Positions 36,090-46,769 of a DNA stretch of 64,000 bases are shown here, in pieces (position 1 is the stretch's first letter; the number at the start of each line of letters is the position of its first letter). Origin of the DNA: Eonycteris spelaea. Its lineage: Eukaryota > Chordata > Mammalia > Chiroptera > Pteropodidae. The stretch covers positions 1,488,001 through 1,552,000 of the forward strand of contig PUFA01000211.1 of the NCBI GenBank assembly GCA_003508835.1, read 5' to 3'. The translations under genes and the position numbers were made by a program. Under the pieces are notes generated by a model. That model worked only from the letters and a program-made list of their open reading frames with translations, made no database searches and was not told the origin of the DNA.

Positions 36090-37635
36090 GATCAAGAGGA
36101 GAAGATGAATATGAAAGACATCTAAAATATAATCAGTGAATTGGGTGAAAGATTTGATGAGGGAAATTTGAATGTCTGAGCTAGATGACTGAGAATATTA
36201 TGATCCAAGAAAAGTTAAGAACTACTGATCTAAGGAAACTGACATGAAATAGAGCTACTAACCAGAAAAGAGATGCACCTTAAAAACTGTGTGATGTTTT
36301 AAAGCTTTTTAAAAAATGTCTCTGCTGTTGACCTGGGAATTTTATGGGTAACTCTATGAGTTATCAAAAACTCTAGCTCATGCAAAGAAATGAAGAGAAA
36401 GTGTGAAATAACTGTTTTTAATGGTTTCTGGTTTTACATTCCACAGTGGTCTTATGCCTTTAGCCCAAATAAAGAGTTGCATGGTTGTGACGGCAACAAC
36501 CATGAAATTGTCGCTGACTTCTACTTAAAATTCCTTAAAATCTTTACAGTAATAAAATAATTTTAAAATAAATATTGGTACCTATAAATAGCTATTATTA
36601 ATGTAATTTAATTAAATAAATAACTATGAAATAAATAGCTTTGTAAAGGCCTTATAATTATGGCTGTCATAATCATTAATGTAATTTACCAAATGGTAGA
36701 AACTACTGCAGTATGCCTGATTCTTCAAAGACACAGGGCATTTGGTAGGAAATGCCAAACCTTGTTATAGTTTTTATTACAATCCAAGAGAACAATGGTG
36801 GTATTGTTGTCAGATATTTAAATGTGGCAAATAAAACAGATAAAAGTTCCTTTTCTTTTACAAAATAGTCTTTCTTCTGATAGTAAAAAAAAAGATGATC
36901 TTTAAAAAATGGCAAAAATGTAATAAAAAATAAAATAATAAAATAAAAGCCAACCATTGACCCAAAAGCCATAGATAATTGTTAAAAATATATAAATGTA
37001 TTTTTACCCCTTTTCTATAAAGAAACATACTTTTTTTACATATTTGAAATCAAATTGCATATAACATTTTGTATTATAATTTTTTAACTTATCATAATTA
37101 AGGTCCTTTCATTATTACTAAATGTTTTTCAAAAACATGATTATAGGACTTTTCTCTTCTTTTTAAATGCTCCTTCAGTAGAAATATTGTGGTAAGGATA
37201 GAAGGTATTCTCAAGATATATTATTAGTTGTATATTGAAATGCAATCATGGAAATTTAGCCTTTTTGTCTCCTTCCTATCTATTTCATATAGATCTTTCA
37301 GTAGAAGCTCTTTTAAATGACCTTGATTTAACTACTCTATGGATTCTGATCTGCTCTTTACTCTATTTATCCATAGGCATGCTGAATCCTTGCAGCTAGT
37401 GGAATGCTGTAATACATGTACACACTTCTGCCCTCATCAGTTGATTTGTGCCCTTACCAAGAATCGGTCGAGTATATTCCCAAACCTGTATTGCCACTTG
37501 TGCATATTATAATAATTACACAATTTAATTATATACTACACAAACTAATAAAATATCTGTGTGAAAAGTGTTGTCATTTCCATGAATGTAACATAGAATG
37601 CTTTGAAAAGGCAAGTCACTTAAAATATTTTTGTT
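36090..37635. other. AT-rich, no recognisable gene
   Basis: Very AT-rich, with low-complexity patches near 36540-36660 and 36870-37100. No domain in any frame. Confidence 0.5.
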
Positions 37636-37639
37636 TAAA

Positions 37640-38060
37640 AATAAGTATGGGTAAAAATCCAATCATTTCTATATATTAGCAATCTATAAATTTGAGACCA
37701 AATTTTTAAAAATTGCATTTATAATAGCTCACAACAAATAAAGTATTTGGGTATAAATCCAACAAAGCGTGTACATGATCTATAAGCTACAAACAATAAA
37801 ATATTAAAGAAAGAAATAAAAGATGTAAATAAAAGGACAGACATACCATGTTCATTGATTGGAAGACTCAACATAGTAAAAATGTCAACTTTTCCTAAAT
37901 ATATATATGGATTTAATACAATTTCAATCAAAATTTCAGCTGTACCATACATAGATAAACTGATTCTAAGTTTTAGAATGAAAGGAAAGGAATTAGGATA
38001 GCCAAAACAATTTTGAAAAAAAAAATTTGAAAAAAAGTTGGATGGATTACATTACTACAG
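37640..38060 (+). mobile_element. L1 ORF2 fragment (post-palm RT/thumb region), out of order
   Basis: Sense L1 sequence encoding 'LIGRLNIVKMSTFPKYIYGF' and 'PKQF', a region that in L1 follows the RT palm. Here it lies upstream of the endonuclease-encoding part of another L1 block at 38070 in the same orientation. The downstream block lacks this same region. Confidence 0.7.
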
Positions 38061-38069
38061 TAAACAATC

Positions 38070-38610
38070 AATACTAATATCAGACAAAATAGACTTTAAA
38101 ATGAAGACTGTAACAAGAGACAATGAAGGGCATTATACAATGACAACAAGATCAATCCAACAAGAGGATATAACATTTGTAAACATATATGCACCCAAAC
38201 ATAGGAGCACCTAAATACATAAAGAAAATATTAACAAATGGAAAAGGAGAGATTCACAGTCTACAATAATAGTAAGGGACATTAACATCCTACTCAATTA
38301 ATGGACAAATAGATTATTCAGACAGAAAATCAATAAGGAATAGGCCTTAAAGGACACATTAAAACAGGTGAACTTAATAGATCTATACATAACTTCCCAA
38401 CTAAAACCAGCAGAATACACATTCTTTTCAAGTGCACATAGAATATCCTACAGGATATATCACATGTTAAGCCACAAAACAAGTCTTGATAAATTTAAGA
38501 AGATTGAAACTATATTATGCACCTTTTTGGACCACAATACTATGAAACTAGAAATCAAAAACAAGAAAACTAGAAAAACACAAATGCAAGGAAGCTAAAT
38601 AACATGCTAC
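38070..38610 (+). pseudogene. L1 endonuclease domain remnant (ORF2 N-terminal)
   Basis: The apurinic-type endonuclease domain of ORF2p survives in pieces. The frame 38368-38598 has 'IDLYITSQLKPAEYTFFSSA' and 'TFLDHNTMKLEI', where the L1 catalytic 'SDH' reads 'LDH', a changed key residue. It is broken by stops on both sides. Confidence 0.78.
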
Positions 38611-39088
38611 TAAACATCCAATGGTCAATGAAGAAATCAAAGATAAAATAAAAAATACCTTGAGACAAATAAAAATGAAAATACAGCATTTCAAAATCCA
38701 TGGGACACAGCCAAAGCACTTCTAAGAAGAAAGTCTATAGTCATACAGCCTATCTCAAGAAACAAGAAAAATCACAAGAAAACAATCTAATCTTATACCT
38801 AAAGAAACTAGAAAAAAATAAATGAAGCCCAAAGCAAATTTTAAAAAAGGAAATAAGAAATTAATAAAATAGAGACTAAAATCACGCTAGAAAAGGTCAA
38901 TAAAACTAAGAGCTGGTTTTCTAAAAGATAAACAAAATTGATAAACCTTTGACTAAACTCATCAAGAAAAAAATAGACAGAGCCCCTCAACATAAAATCA
39001 GACAAGGAAGAGAAGTTACAACTAGCAGTAAGAAATATAAAAGATTATAAGAGAATATTATGAACAATTAAACACCAACAAATTGGAC

Positions 39089-39177
39089 AGCCCACCAAAA
39101 TGAATTAATTCTTAGAAACATACAATCTTCTGAGCCCACCAAAATGAGATTAATTCTTAGAAACATACAATCTTCTG
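39089..39177. repeat. 44/45-bp tandem duplication inside L1
   Basis: Two consecutive copies beginning 'agcccaccaaaatga' and ending 'aaacatacaatcttctg', at 39089-39132 and 39133-39177. They are nearly identical, so the duplication is younger than the L1. Confidence 0.9.
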
Positions 39178-39416
39178 AATCAAGAAGAACAAAAATATTT
39201 GAGCAAACTGATTACTAGTTTGAATCGGTAATCAAAAAATTCCCCAAAAAGAAGGTCCAAGACCAGATGGCTTCACAGGTGAATTTCACCAAATGTTCAA
39301 AGAAGAATACCTACTCTTCTTAAACTATTTCAAGAAAATGAAGAGGAGAGAAAACTTCCAAACTCATTCTATCAGGCCAGCACTTCCCAATACTGAAATC
39401 TGACAAAGACACTACC

Positions 39417-39451
39417 AAAAAAAAAAAAAAAAGAAAGAAAAAAGAAAGAAA

Positions 39452-39496
<45 letters not shown>

Positions 39497-39497
39497 A
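39417..39497. repeat. (A)n-(GAAA)n microsatellite inside L1 RT region
   Basis: An A run grades into a GAAA tetranucleotide array. It sits where L1 ORF2 has an A-rich 'aaaagaaaa' codon stretch just before 'ccaatatccctgatgaatat', so the array grew from coding sequence. Confidence 0.95.
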
Positions 39498-40394
39498 TTC
39501 ACAATCCAATATCCCTGATGAATATAGATGAAGAATCCTCGACAAAACATTAGCACATATTCAACAATTTATTAAAAGGGTCATATATCAAGATCAAGTT
39601 GGAATTTATTTTGGGGATGTAAAGATGGTTCAATATCTGCAAATCAATACGTGATAAGCCATATGGAAAAATGAAGGGAAAAAATTATATGATTTTCTCA
39701 GTAGATGCAGAAAAAGCATTTGACAAAATTCAACATCTATTTATGGTAAAAACTTTAACAAAAAAGAGGTATAAAGGAAACATATCCCTCAACATAATAA
39801 AGGCCATATATGATTAACCCATACCTAAGATCATACTCAACAGTAAAAGCTGAAAGTTTTCTTCTAAGTCAGTTAATATCCAAAATTTATAAAGAACTCA
39901 TATGACTCAACATCAAAAAAAAAAAACCCCAAAAAACTAATCTGATTAAAAAATGAGCCAAAACCTAAACAGACATTTCTCTAAAGAAGACATATAGATG
40001 GCTAACAGACACATGAAAAGATGCTCAACATCGTTAATCATCAGGGAAATGCAAATTAAAACTACAGTGAGATATCAACTCACACTTATCAGAATGGCTA
40101 TTATCAAAAAACAACAAAAAAAGTATTGGCAAGAATGTGGTGGGATTCTTGAATTGTTTGTGGAATTGTAAACTGGTGCAGCCACAGTGTTAAACAACAT
40201 GGAGATTCCTCAGAAAATTAAAAATAGTACCATCATTGACCCAGAAATTTCACTTCTGAGTATCTGAAAAAAATGAAAACACTAACTTGAAGAGATACTA
40301 GTACCCTTATGTTCATTGCAGCATTATTTGTTACGGCCAAAGTATGAAAGGCCATCAATAAATAAATGGATAAAGAAGATCTGTGATATATTCA

Positions 40395-41490
40395 TCACCT
40401 TTTATGATGCCCTATAATTTTCTATTAACCACCTAACTCAGGTCATGATCTCAGTAGATAAGAATTATCTGAGACATTTTATTTTAGTTATTTATTTTTT
40501 TAAAGTAGCTAAGTCAGTCTATTCACTTGAAATACTTTACTTTGGAATAAATTTTCTTAACAATATTTCTTACATAGTCCCCTTCATCTTAAGAAGAAAT
40601 TTGGATTTTAGTGCCTTTGTTGTTATGCAACAAGGTCAAGGCAATGATAATTAAATTACTTATTGATGTAATTTTCCAATAGTCAACCTTTGCTAGGACA
40701 GTTCTCTCCACCTTTTTCTGATTAAATTATTACCTAATGCTAAAGCACTTAAATTATTAACATAAATGTAGTATACTTTTGATAGAATAATTCAGTTGAC
40801 TGAAAGAAAAGGGAATCTTTAAGCATGTCAAAGGTAGAGAAGAAGTCACTTGTAGTCTTTTCAATGTCATGTTTACTCCACACAGTCATCCAAGGGTACC
40901 ATCTTTGTTGCAGCCACTGTAACAGCAAAGCCCAGACAATAAGGGGTGTTTACATGTATAAATTTCTTCCTAAATATTTCTTAGGAAATTTATATGTTTA
41001 ATGAATCTCAAGAAAAATTAGTCAAGAAATTGGGAAAATTGGGAAAAGTATTATAATTCAATAAAGCTTAACAATCTACATAGAGATATTGCTTGTTCTA
41101 AGCAATCCAGTGATGTCAAGCAAGAGTTGATGTGAAGAGGTGAAGGTTAAGGGTGACATTTCTGGGAACTGGGACAGAAACACCGAATGGCCATGATCTC
41201 ATCAATCAGAGCCTCTGAAGCTGCTACCTTGTGTGTGTGTGTGTCCGTGGCTTGTCTGTTGCAAGTGGTGACTCACTCTTGCAAATAAAACAAATTTTAA
41301 TAATTTTGTATGCATTGCATACTTTACAAATCCTATGAGTGGAGTTCTATGAAATAACAAGTTTTAGAAGCAAAATTAGTTCTTTGACAATCTCATAAGT
41401 GATTCTGTGAAGTGCTATTAAGTGGTACATTATTCAAATACTATACCTAATATTTGCTGGCATTTCTCATTGTTTGAATATTCTCTATAA
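40395..41490. other. No recognisable gene or repeat
   Basis: AT-rich and unassigned. A short (GT)n lies at 41232-41245. The stretch 40560-40690 has paired TAAT motifs but no other support. Confidence 0.45.
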
Positions 41491-41492
41491 CT

Positions 41493-41795
41493 GCACTGTC
41501 TAATATAGTAGCCACTGGCCATTTGTATCTACTGAACACTTGAAATGTGACTCATTCAAATTGAGATGTGCTAAAATGAGTATGAATAAAAAGAAGCAAA
41601 ATATCTCAATAGGTTTTATATTGATTATATAATGATATAATAACATTTTGGAAATATTGGCTTAATATAATATAGCATTAAAATTAATTTCACCTGTTTC
41701 TTTTTACTTTTAAATGTGGCTATGAGAACATTTAAAATACTTAACATGCGTCTCACGTTATATTTGTATCAGTGCTGATCTATAGGTTATATATA
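41493..41795 (+). mobile_element. hAT-type DNA transposon fossil (MER3/MER58-like)
   Basis: The 5' part 'actgcactgtctaatatagt' and 'agccactggccatttgta', then 'gaacacttgaaatgtgactc', and the 3' part 'tctcacgttatatttgtatc' followed by 'agtgctgatctat' match the mirrored ends of a widespread mammalian hAT repeat. 'cactgtctaatatagtagcc' opens and a degraded inverted counterpart closes. Exact family uncertain. Confidence 0.6.
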
Positions 41796-42314
41796 GGTTA
41801 CAGCTGTTTGTACATACAAGTAAACTTAATTTTTTAATTTATGAAACAAAATTTTAGATCTTTGTAATAATGAGTAAAGAGTATGAAGAATTTTGGAATT
41901 ACATTAAGCATAATGTAATTTCTAAAATTCAAAAATTCCCCAAATTCCTATCTGGCAGGAATTTTGACACACTAGCAAAGGACACCAATTCTGAAATGCA
42001 ATGTCATTTTCTGCCCCACTGCCCCAACTCCTCTGATGCTGGGCTTCCTCATATGTAATGTTGAGATGTTAAAAAACACCACACAATGTCATGAATATTA
42101 AAAAATAATACAGGACACCATTCCTCCCCTGAGCTGCTTCAAGTTTCTTGGAAACCCCATGGCCTTCTTCCCCGGGACTGGGCACCTGCTTTTGCGGTGT
42201 CATGCTGTTTCCATACCAGCCAGATTAGGCTCATATGGACTAAATGTCCTTACTCCATTCCTATAAGATGAGCAGTTAACAGTTACAGATTGCCAACTTA
42301 GGCCACAGCTCTGT

Positions 42315-42465
42315 TCTATGAACTTTGTATAGCGCATGAAGTAGATACTATTATTACTTACCTTATGGATAGGCACACTGAAGTATAGAAAAGTGATTTA
42401 TTCTAGGTGATCCAGCTCATGAGTAGCAGAGCCTGATTTCAACCAGGCAGCTGGGTTCTAGAGTC
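42315..42465 (-). mobile_element. MIR SINE fragment
   Basis: Antisense MIR: 'actattattacttaccttat', 'ggataggcacactgaagta', 'gtgatccagctcatgagtag' and 'cagagcctgatttcaacc'. Confidence 0.65.
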
Positions 42466-42475
42466 TATAAACATT

Positions 42476-42718
42476 GTTTTCCCCTTCCTTCATTCCCAAC
42501 CTTGCTTCCTTCCTTTCTACTTCCTTCCCTCCTTTTCCCTTCTCTTTCTTTTGCTTCTCCCTTTCTGCTCCCATTTCCCTCCCTTCCATCATCCCTCCCT
42601 CCTTCTTTTTTTCTTCCTTCCTTCCTTCCTTCTTCCTTCCTTCCTTCCTTCCTTCCTTCCTTCCTCCCTTCCTTCCTTCCTTCCTTCCTTCCTCCCCCTT
42701 TCTTTCTCTCCTTTCTTC
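42476..42718. repeat. Pyrimidine-rich tract with (TTCC)n, 127 nt pure pyrimidine at 42592-42718
   Basis: A C/T-rich stretch leads into an array of TTCC repeats (about 42613-42692). Positions 42592-42718 contain no purine at all on the plus strand. Frames through it are artefacts rich in S, P, F and L. Confidence 0.97.
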
Positions 42719-42719
42719 G

Positions 42720-43488
42720 AGACTTCAGGCTGAGCTAAGTATTCTAATTCAGGGCCAATTGTCCTTTGTGGTCCATGCCAGGGCTCTTATCTCACTCATT
42801 TTCTGTCCTCCCATCTCTATTCCATTTCATTCTCACTCCATAAAGGCAACCACATTTATGTTTTTAAGTTGTTTCTTTTCATTCAGTTTGTTCTTACAGA
42901 ATGTATATGTACTCCAATTTACCTTTCTGTAAGATAGAGCAATCATAGTACCCACTTCATATATATATATATAACTAATATAAAAATGGCTGTAATATAT
43001 ATACTGGATGAGGGTTCATTGACATTAAGTCTTCATCATACACATGTAAGTTTTTCAAGTCTTATTTTGTGAATTTATCCCTTATTATTGATATATTTGC
43101 ATTCTCCTAACAACTAAAGGTTTTAAACATGTTATATACTTGCTAGTCTTGTGGGATTCTCTTCTGCAAATTGCCTGTTCACTTTTTTTGCCCATTTTTC
43201 CCCTATTGCTATTGATATTTTTACTTGTTGATTTGAAGGCCCTAGCTATTCTAGATACAGATCCATAATTTTAAATATTGCAAATACCTTCTCTATTGTG
43301 ATCTCTCTTTGATTCTAATATTCTTTTTTAAACAGAAATCTTGTTTGCACACTTAGTCACTAAATAAAGCAAACTCTTTAGGCCCTGTCCTGCTATAGAG
43401 ACTGAACATGCTGAGTCCTTTGACCAAGGAACACATCTCTTGGACAGTACTTTACAGTTACTTCTAGTGCTCATTTAGTTTACCTTTT
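42720..43488. other. No recognisable gene; (TA)n at 42958-42973
   Basis: The part at 43080-43340 weakly resembles antisense L1 tail ('gtgggattctcttctgca', 'cctagctattctagatac'). The rest is unassigned. Confidence 0.4.
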
Positions 43489-43489
43489 C

Positions 43490-43695
43490 TCTATATTTAA
43501 TTCTCATTCATCAACTCATTATTCTATAAAATATTTATTTTGAGAACCTATCATGTGCAGTCAGTATTATAGGCATTGGGATATAAAAATGAACAAATAG
43601 TCAAGTCCTTGCCCTTAGAATGGGGGAATACAGATAATAAACAAACAAACAAACAAACAACAAACAAACAAATAAATAATAAATGACAGCAAAAT
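43490..43695 (-). mobile_element. L2 LINE (left part, interrupted by L1)
   Basis: 'aaaatatttattttgagaac', 'ctatcatgtgcagtcagtat', 'tataggcattgggatataaa' and 'aagtccttgcccttagaat' are antisense L2 3' end. An (AAAC)n tract (43638-43683) grew from its 'aataaacaaa' segment. It continues at 44290. Confidence 0.75.
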
Positions 43696-43699
43696 ATGT

Positions 43700-44285
43700 A
43701 TCTAAAGCTTGGAGGCAACTAAGATTCTTCAATAAACGAATGAATAAATAAACTGTGGTACATTCAGGCAGTGGAATATTATTTAGTACTAAAAAGAAAT
43801 GAACTATCAAGCTATGAAAAAAACTGAAATGCATATTACTAAGTGAAAGTAGCTAATCTGAAAAAGCTACTATTGTGTGATTCCAAGTATGTGACATTTT
43901 GGATAAGGTAAAACTATGGAGACAGTGAAAAAAACAGTGATCATCAAGGATTATGGGAAAGGAAGAGAAAGGTGGAGCACAGAGGATTTTTAAGGGGTAA
44001 AATGATCCTTTTTGATATTATAATTGTGGCTACATGTCATCACACTTTGTTCAAATCCATAGAATGTATAAGGCCAAGAATGAACCCTAATGTAAACTAC
44101 GGACTTGGGATGATAATGATGTGTCAATGTAGGTTCGTTGATTCTAACAAATGTACCACTTTTGTGGGGGATGTTGATAATGGGAGAGGTTATGTATGTG
44201 TGGAGGCAAGAGGTATATGGGAAATTTCTGCAATTTCCACTCAGTTTTCCTGTGAACCTTAAACTGCTCTGAAAAATAAAGTCTA
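43700..44285 (+). mobile_element. Old L1M LINE 3' end, nested in L2
   Basis: Sense ORF2 tail and 3' UTR of an old L1 (L1MC/L1ME-like): 'aactgtggtacattcaggca', 'gaaatgaactatcaagctat', 'aactacggacttgggatgat' and 'gaccttaaactgctctg', ending 'aaaataaagtctatta'. L2 sequence is collinear on both sides. Confidence 0.82.
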
Positions 44286-44289
44286 TTAC

Positions 44290-44625
44290 TATATACAGAG
44301 AAAAAGTAAGCAAGGAAGAAGATGAAGAGTGATGGCGAGGCTTTTTTAGCTTGGTCAGAGAAAGTCTCAGACCTAAAGGAAGTGAGAGAGTGAGCCATGA
44401 GTATATCAGGAGGAAGAGCATTCCAGACAGAGAGAGCAGCAAGTACAAAGTATCTGATGTAGGAATAAGCTTTGTGTGTGTTCCAGGGACAGCAAGCAAG
44501 ACGGAATGGCTGGGGCTGAGTGTACGAGAGAGAGTAGCAGAGAGAAGTCTAAGGAAGTAGGCAGGAGCTAAATCATGCAAGAGCCAGCTTATAGACCATA
44601 GTATGAACTTTGCACTTAATTCTTC
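44290..44625 (-). mobile_element. L2 LINE (right part, after L1 insertion)
   Basis: 'agcttggtcagagaaagtct', 'gtgagagagtgagccatgag', 'ggaagagcattccagacaga' and 'gcaagagccagcttatagac' continue the L2 antisense left at 43695. The long minus-strand frame over 43990-44685 (231 codons) is a chance frame across L1 and L2. Confidence 0.72.
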
Positions 44626-44919
44626 CCTGACTGACATAGACATCCTTTCTTTAGTTAACACCTCAAGCTCAATATTTCCCTTCAAGGTGACTGGATATTC
44701 AGCTCTGATTCATTATGTACCTAAATTATGGTTTAAAATAAAAAGGCAATCTCATTTATCATTCTTGGAGATCATCTCCCTAGTATCTACCAGTTATAGG
44801 ATGTTAGGAAGTTTAAATAAGATAGAAATACGTCGGAATAATATATTAGCCCCTGTATATGTAAAGAGTATGATCATTATTGAAATTATGCGTGTTGACA
44901 CAAGCCAGAAAGGTGTTTA

Positions 44920-45330
44920 TTTATAATTAGCAGAGATAAGTCATTTGTAGCCAACCAAAATTTCAAAACTCTTTTAAGTAAGACTGTTGTAAGAGTTTGG
45001 AGAAATTAATCCTTTAAAGTTGGAACTAAAAAAAAAAACCTTACTTATTGCCCTGCTATTTCCTGAATAATTTAGTGCAGTTATCTATTGGTTCAAAATG
45101 TTTTCAATTAAGAAAGACAAAATTTCCTCTTCTAGATTAATCAAAATTCACTTTAAGTGACTTTAATTAGCAACCAGAAAAGATATTTTATCAACTTGAA
45201 ACGTAAACTAAGTGGATTTGGTTCATTATTAGAAGTGAAGTCAAAGGAAAATTAAAAATAAAACAGCATGCACTTTAAATTTCTCACTGCAAAATTTAAT
45301 AACAGGTTTTATATTAGACTGTATATCAGG
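44920..45330. promoter_or_regulatory. Candidate conserved non-coding element
   Basis: A repeat-free, AT-rich block with closely spaced motif types: NKX2-like 'actttaagtgac' next to 'tttaattagcaacc', 'tttcaattaagaaag', 'tctagattaatcaaaattc' and 'gaaattaatcc'. No coding potential. The regulatory role is inferred from motif density only. Confidence 0.25.
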
Positions 45331-45464
45331 CAGCTTGGTTCAGAAGACACCTCTGAGAACATATCTAGATCCCCAGGTCATGATTTTGTCTCTTCCTTTG
45401 TCCAAGGGAGATATGATTTGTTATTTCCCATGGAAGCTATTTTACAGTAGCTTGTACCCACCAG

Positions 45465-45745
45465 TTCCTCTCTGCCATGTGGCTTGTGAATGCTGTTTCC
45501 TCTACCCAGGACACCTTTCCATTCTCTCTTCATTTAGTTCTCTCCTACTGGTCTTCAAATATCAGCTCGATTGTCAAATGTCACTTCTTCATAGAGGCTT
45601 CCTCTGACTTCCCAGAGCAGAGTGCCTCTGTTTATAGCACTTGTCAAAGTGGCATTTGTGGGGCAGGGTCCATGTCTTCATTTCACACTGTATTCCTAGT
45701 TCTGGGCACGTCAATGAATATTTGTTGAATAAAGGAATGAATGTG
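45465..45745 (+). mobile_element. L2 LINE 3' end
   Basis: Sense L2: 'tgctgtttcctctacccagg', 'caaatgtcacttcttcatag', 'aggcttcctctgacttccc', 'ggggcagggtccatgtcttc' and 'aatgaatatttgttgaataa'. Confidence 0.8.
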
Positions 45746-45749
45746 AGGA

Positions 45750-46520
45750 ATTTGTACCATCATTAAGGGGACAATTGCTGTTGAAATACTTGAACTATCA
45801 GATGCAAAGATCCAAAAATCTCTTATTTAGGAATTCTGGCTTTACTGTGATTAAAGTTGTATCTTCAACTTTTTTGTCATGATGAGATGATTCCTATTTC
45901 CTCTTCTTTTGATTCAAGTTTCAATGTTATGAATCACATTAAAAACTGTAATGGCTTCTATTTTGCTAAAAATCCCCAATAGCCAAAGAAAGGGGCTTCA
46001 GGGCTTCATAACAACATTGGATATGTATAATAACCAGGTCAAGTTTAGAGGTCAACTTTTGAGAGGCACTGAATCCATGGTTCTTATTTGCTTTTACATT
46101 TGGAAGCAACTATTTCCTTATCACCTTCACCAGTTGTAATAAAGGGAGCCTAATAACAAAGCATAAGATGAACTGAGGGAAGCAGGAGAGAAGGGAAATG
46201 GGGAAGAAACAATATTCGGAAGAATTACAACTCCATATAATTTTTCCCTAGAACATTTTCTGTAGAATAACTGATATGCAGCCAACTCCTCATCTGTTTC
46301 CTTTGTGTACTTAGCCCTCTGCCCAAAGAAACTGATCTTAGAATTATTATTCTCTAAATGTTTTAAATGTAATGTGATAAATTGTAAATTCCCTCAATAA
46401 TTAAAAAAAGTTTGTGTATATGAAAATAAATGGAACACCAAAGCAAACCAGAAAGAAGCCAATTTATATAAACCTAGGGCCCTTAGAGGACACTGGGGAC
46501 CATAAGTCTTCTATGTTATC
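45750..46520. other. No recognisable gene or repeat
   Basis: Unassigned AT-rich sequence with no domain in any frame. Confidence 0.45.
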
Positions 46521-46524
46521 TGAC

Positions 46525-46680
46525 ATTTTCTAAACTGTGGTCCATAGGTCATCAGATTCAACATCAATGGGAAACTTTTAAAAGTGGAATTTCTGAGAGT
46601 TGCTTGTAATTCTTGTTTTGATATGTTGCCCAGATGATTCTCATGAATTCTCTGGTTTGAGAACCTCTGATCTAGTCTTC
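46525..46680 (+). mobile_element. MER5A-like hAT-Charlie fragment
   Basis: 'ctaaactgtggtccataggt', 'atgggaaacttttaaaagtg', 'tgcccagatgattctcatga' and the terminal 'tggtttgagaacctctg' give the MER5 body in order. Confidence 0.72.
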
Positions 46681-46689
46681 CCTATTGTT

Positions 46690-46765
46690 TTATAGATGAG
46701 GAAGATTAGGCAGGTCCCTGGGATTACCTAGTTGGAAGGCAGAGGAATCAGACTGAAGAGGGCCT
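46690..46765 (-). mobile_element. MIR SINE fragment
   Basis: 'ttttatagatgaggaagatt' followed by 'cctagttggaaggcagagga' is a short antisense MIR core. Confidence 0.5.
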
Positions 46766-46769
46766 TCCT

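Larger units (their letters stand above)
38070..40390 (+). mobile_element. L1 LINE, internally deleted (endonuclease, RT, then tail)
   Basis: It starts inside the endonuclease ('SDKIDFKMKT', 'RSIQQEDITFVNIYAP') and continues through 38368-38598 ('AEYTFFSSAH', 'DHNTMKLEIK') and the RT fingers and palm start ('SVDAEKAFDKIQ' region near 39700). It jumps at about 39872 from 'gaaagttttcttctaagtca' to 'atatccaaaatttataaaga', losing over 1 kb. The ORF2 C-terminus follows up to 'aatggataaagaagatctg' near 40380. No 3' UTR or tail is seen. Confidence 0.82.

Noticed and set aside
42474..42932. 152-codon frame rich in S, P, F and L
   Set aside because: It is the translation of a TTCC microsatellite and its pyrimidine-rich flank.
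43990..44685. 231-codon minus-strand open frame, the longest in the window
   Set aside because: It runs through an antisense L1M 3' UTR and into an L2, shows no domain, and the amino-acid composition is that of AT-rich noncoding DNA.
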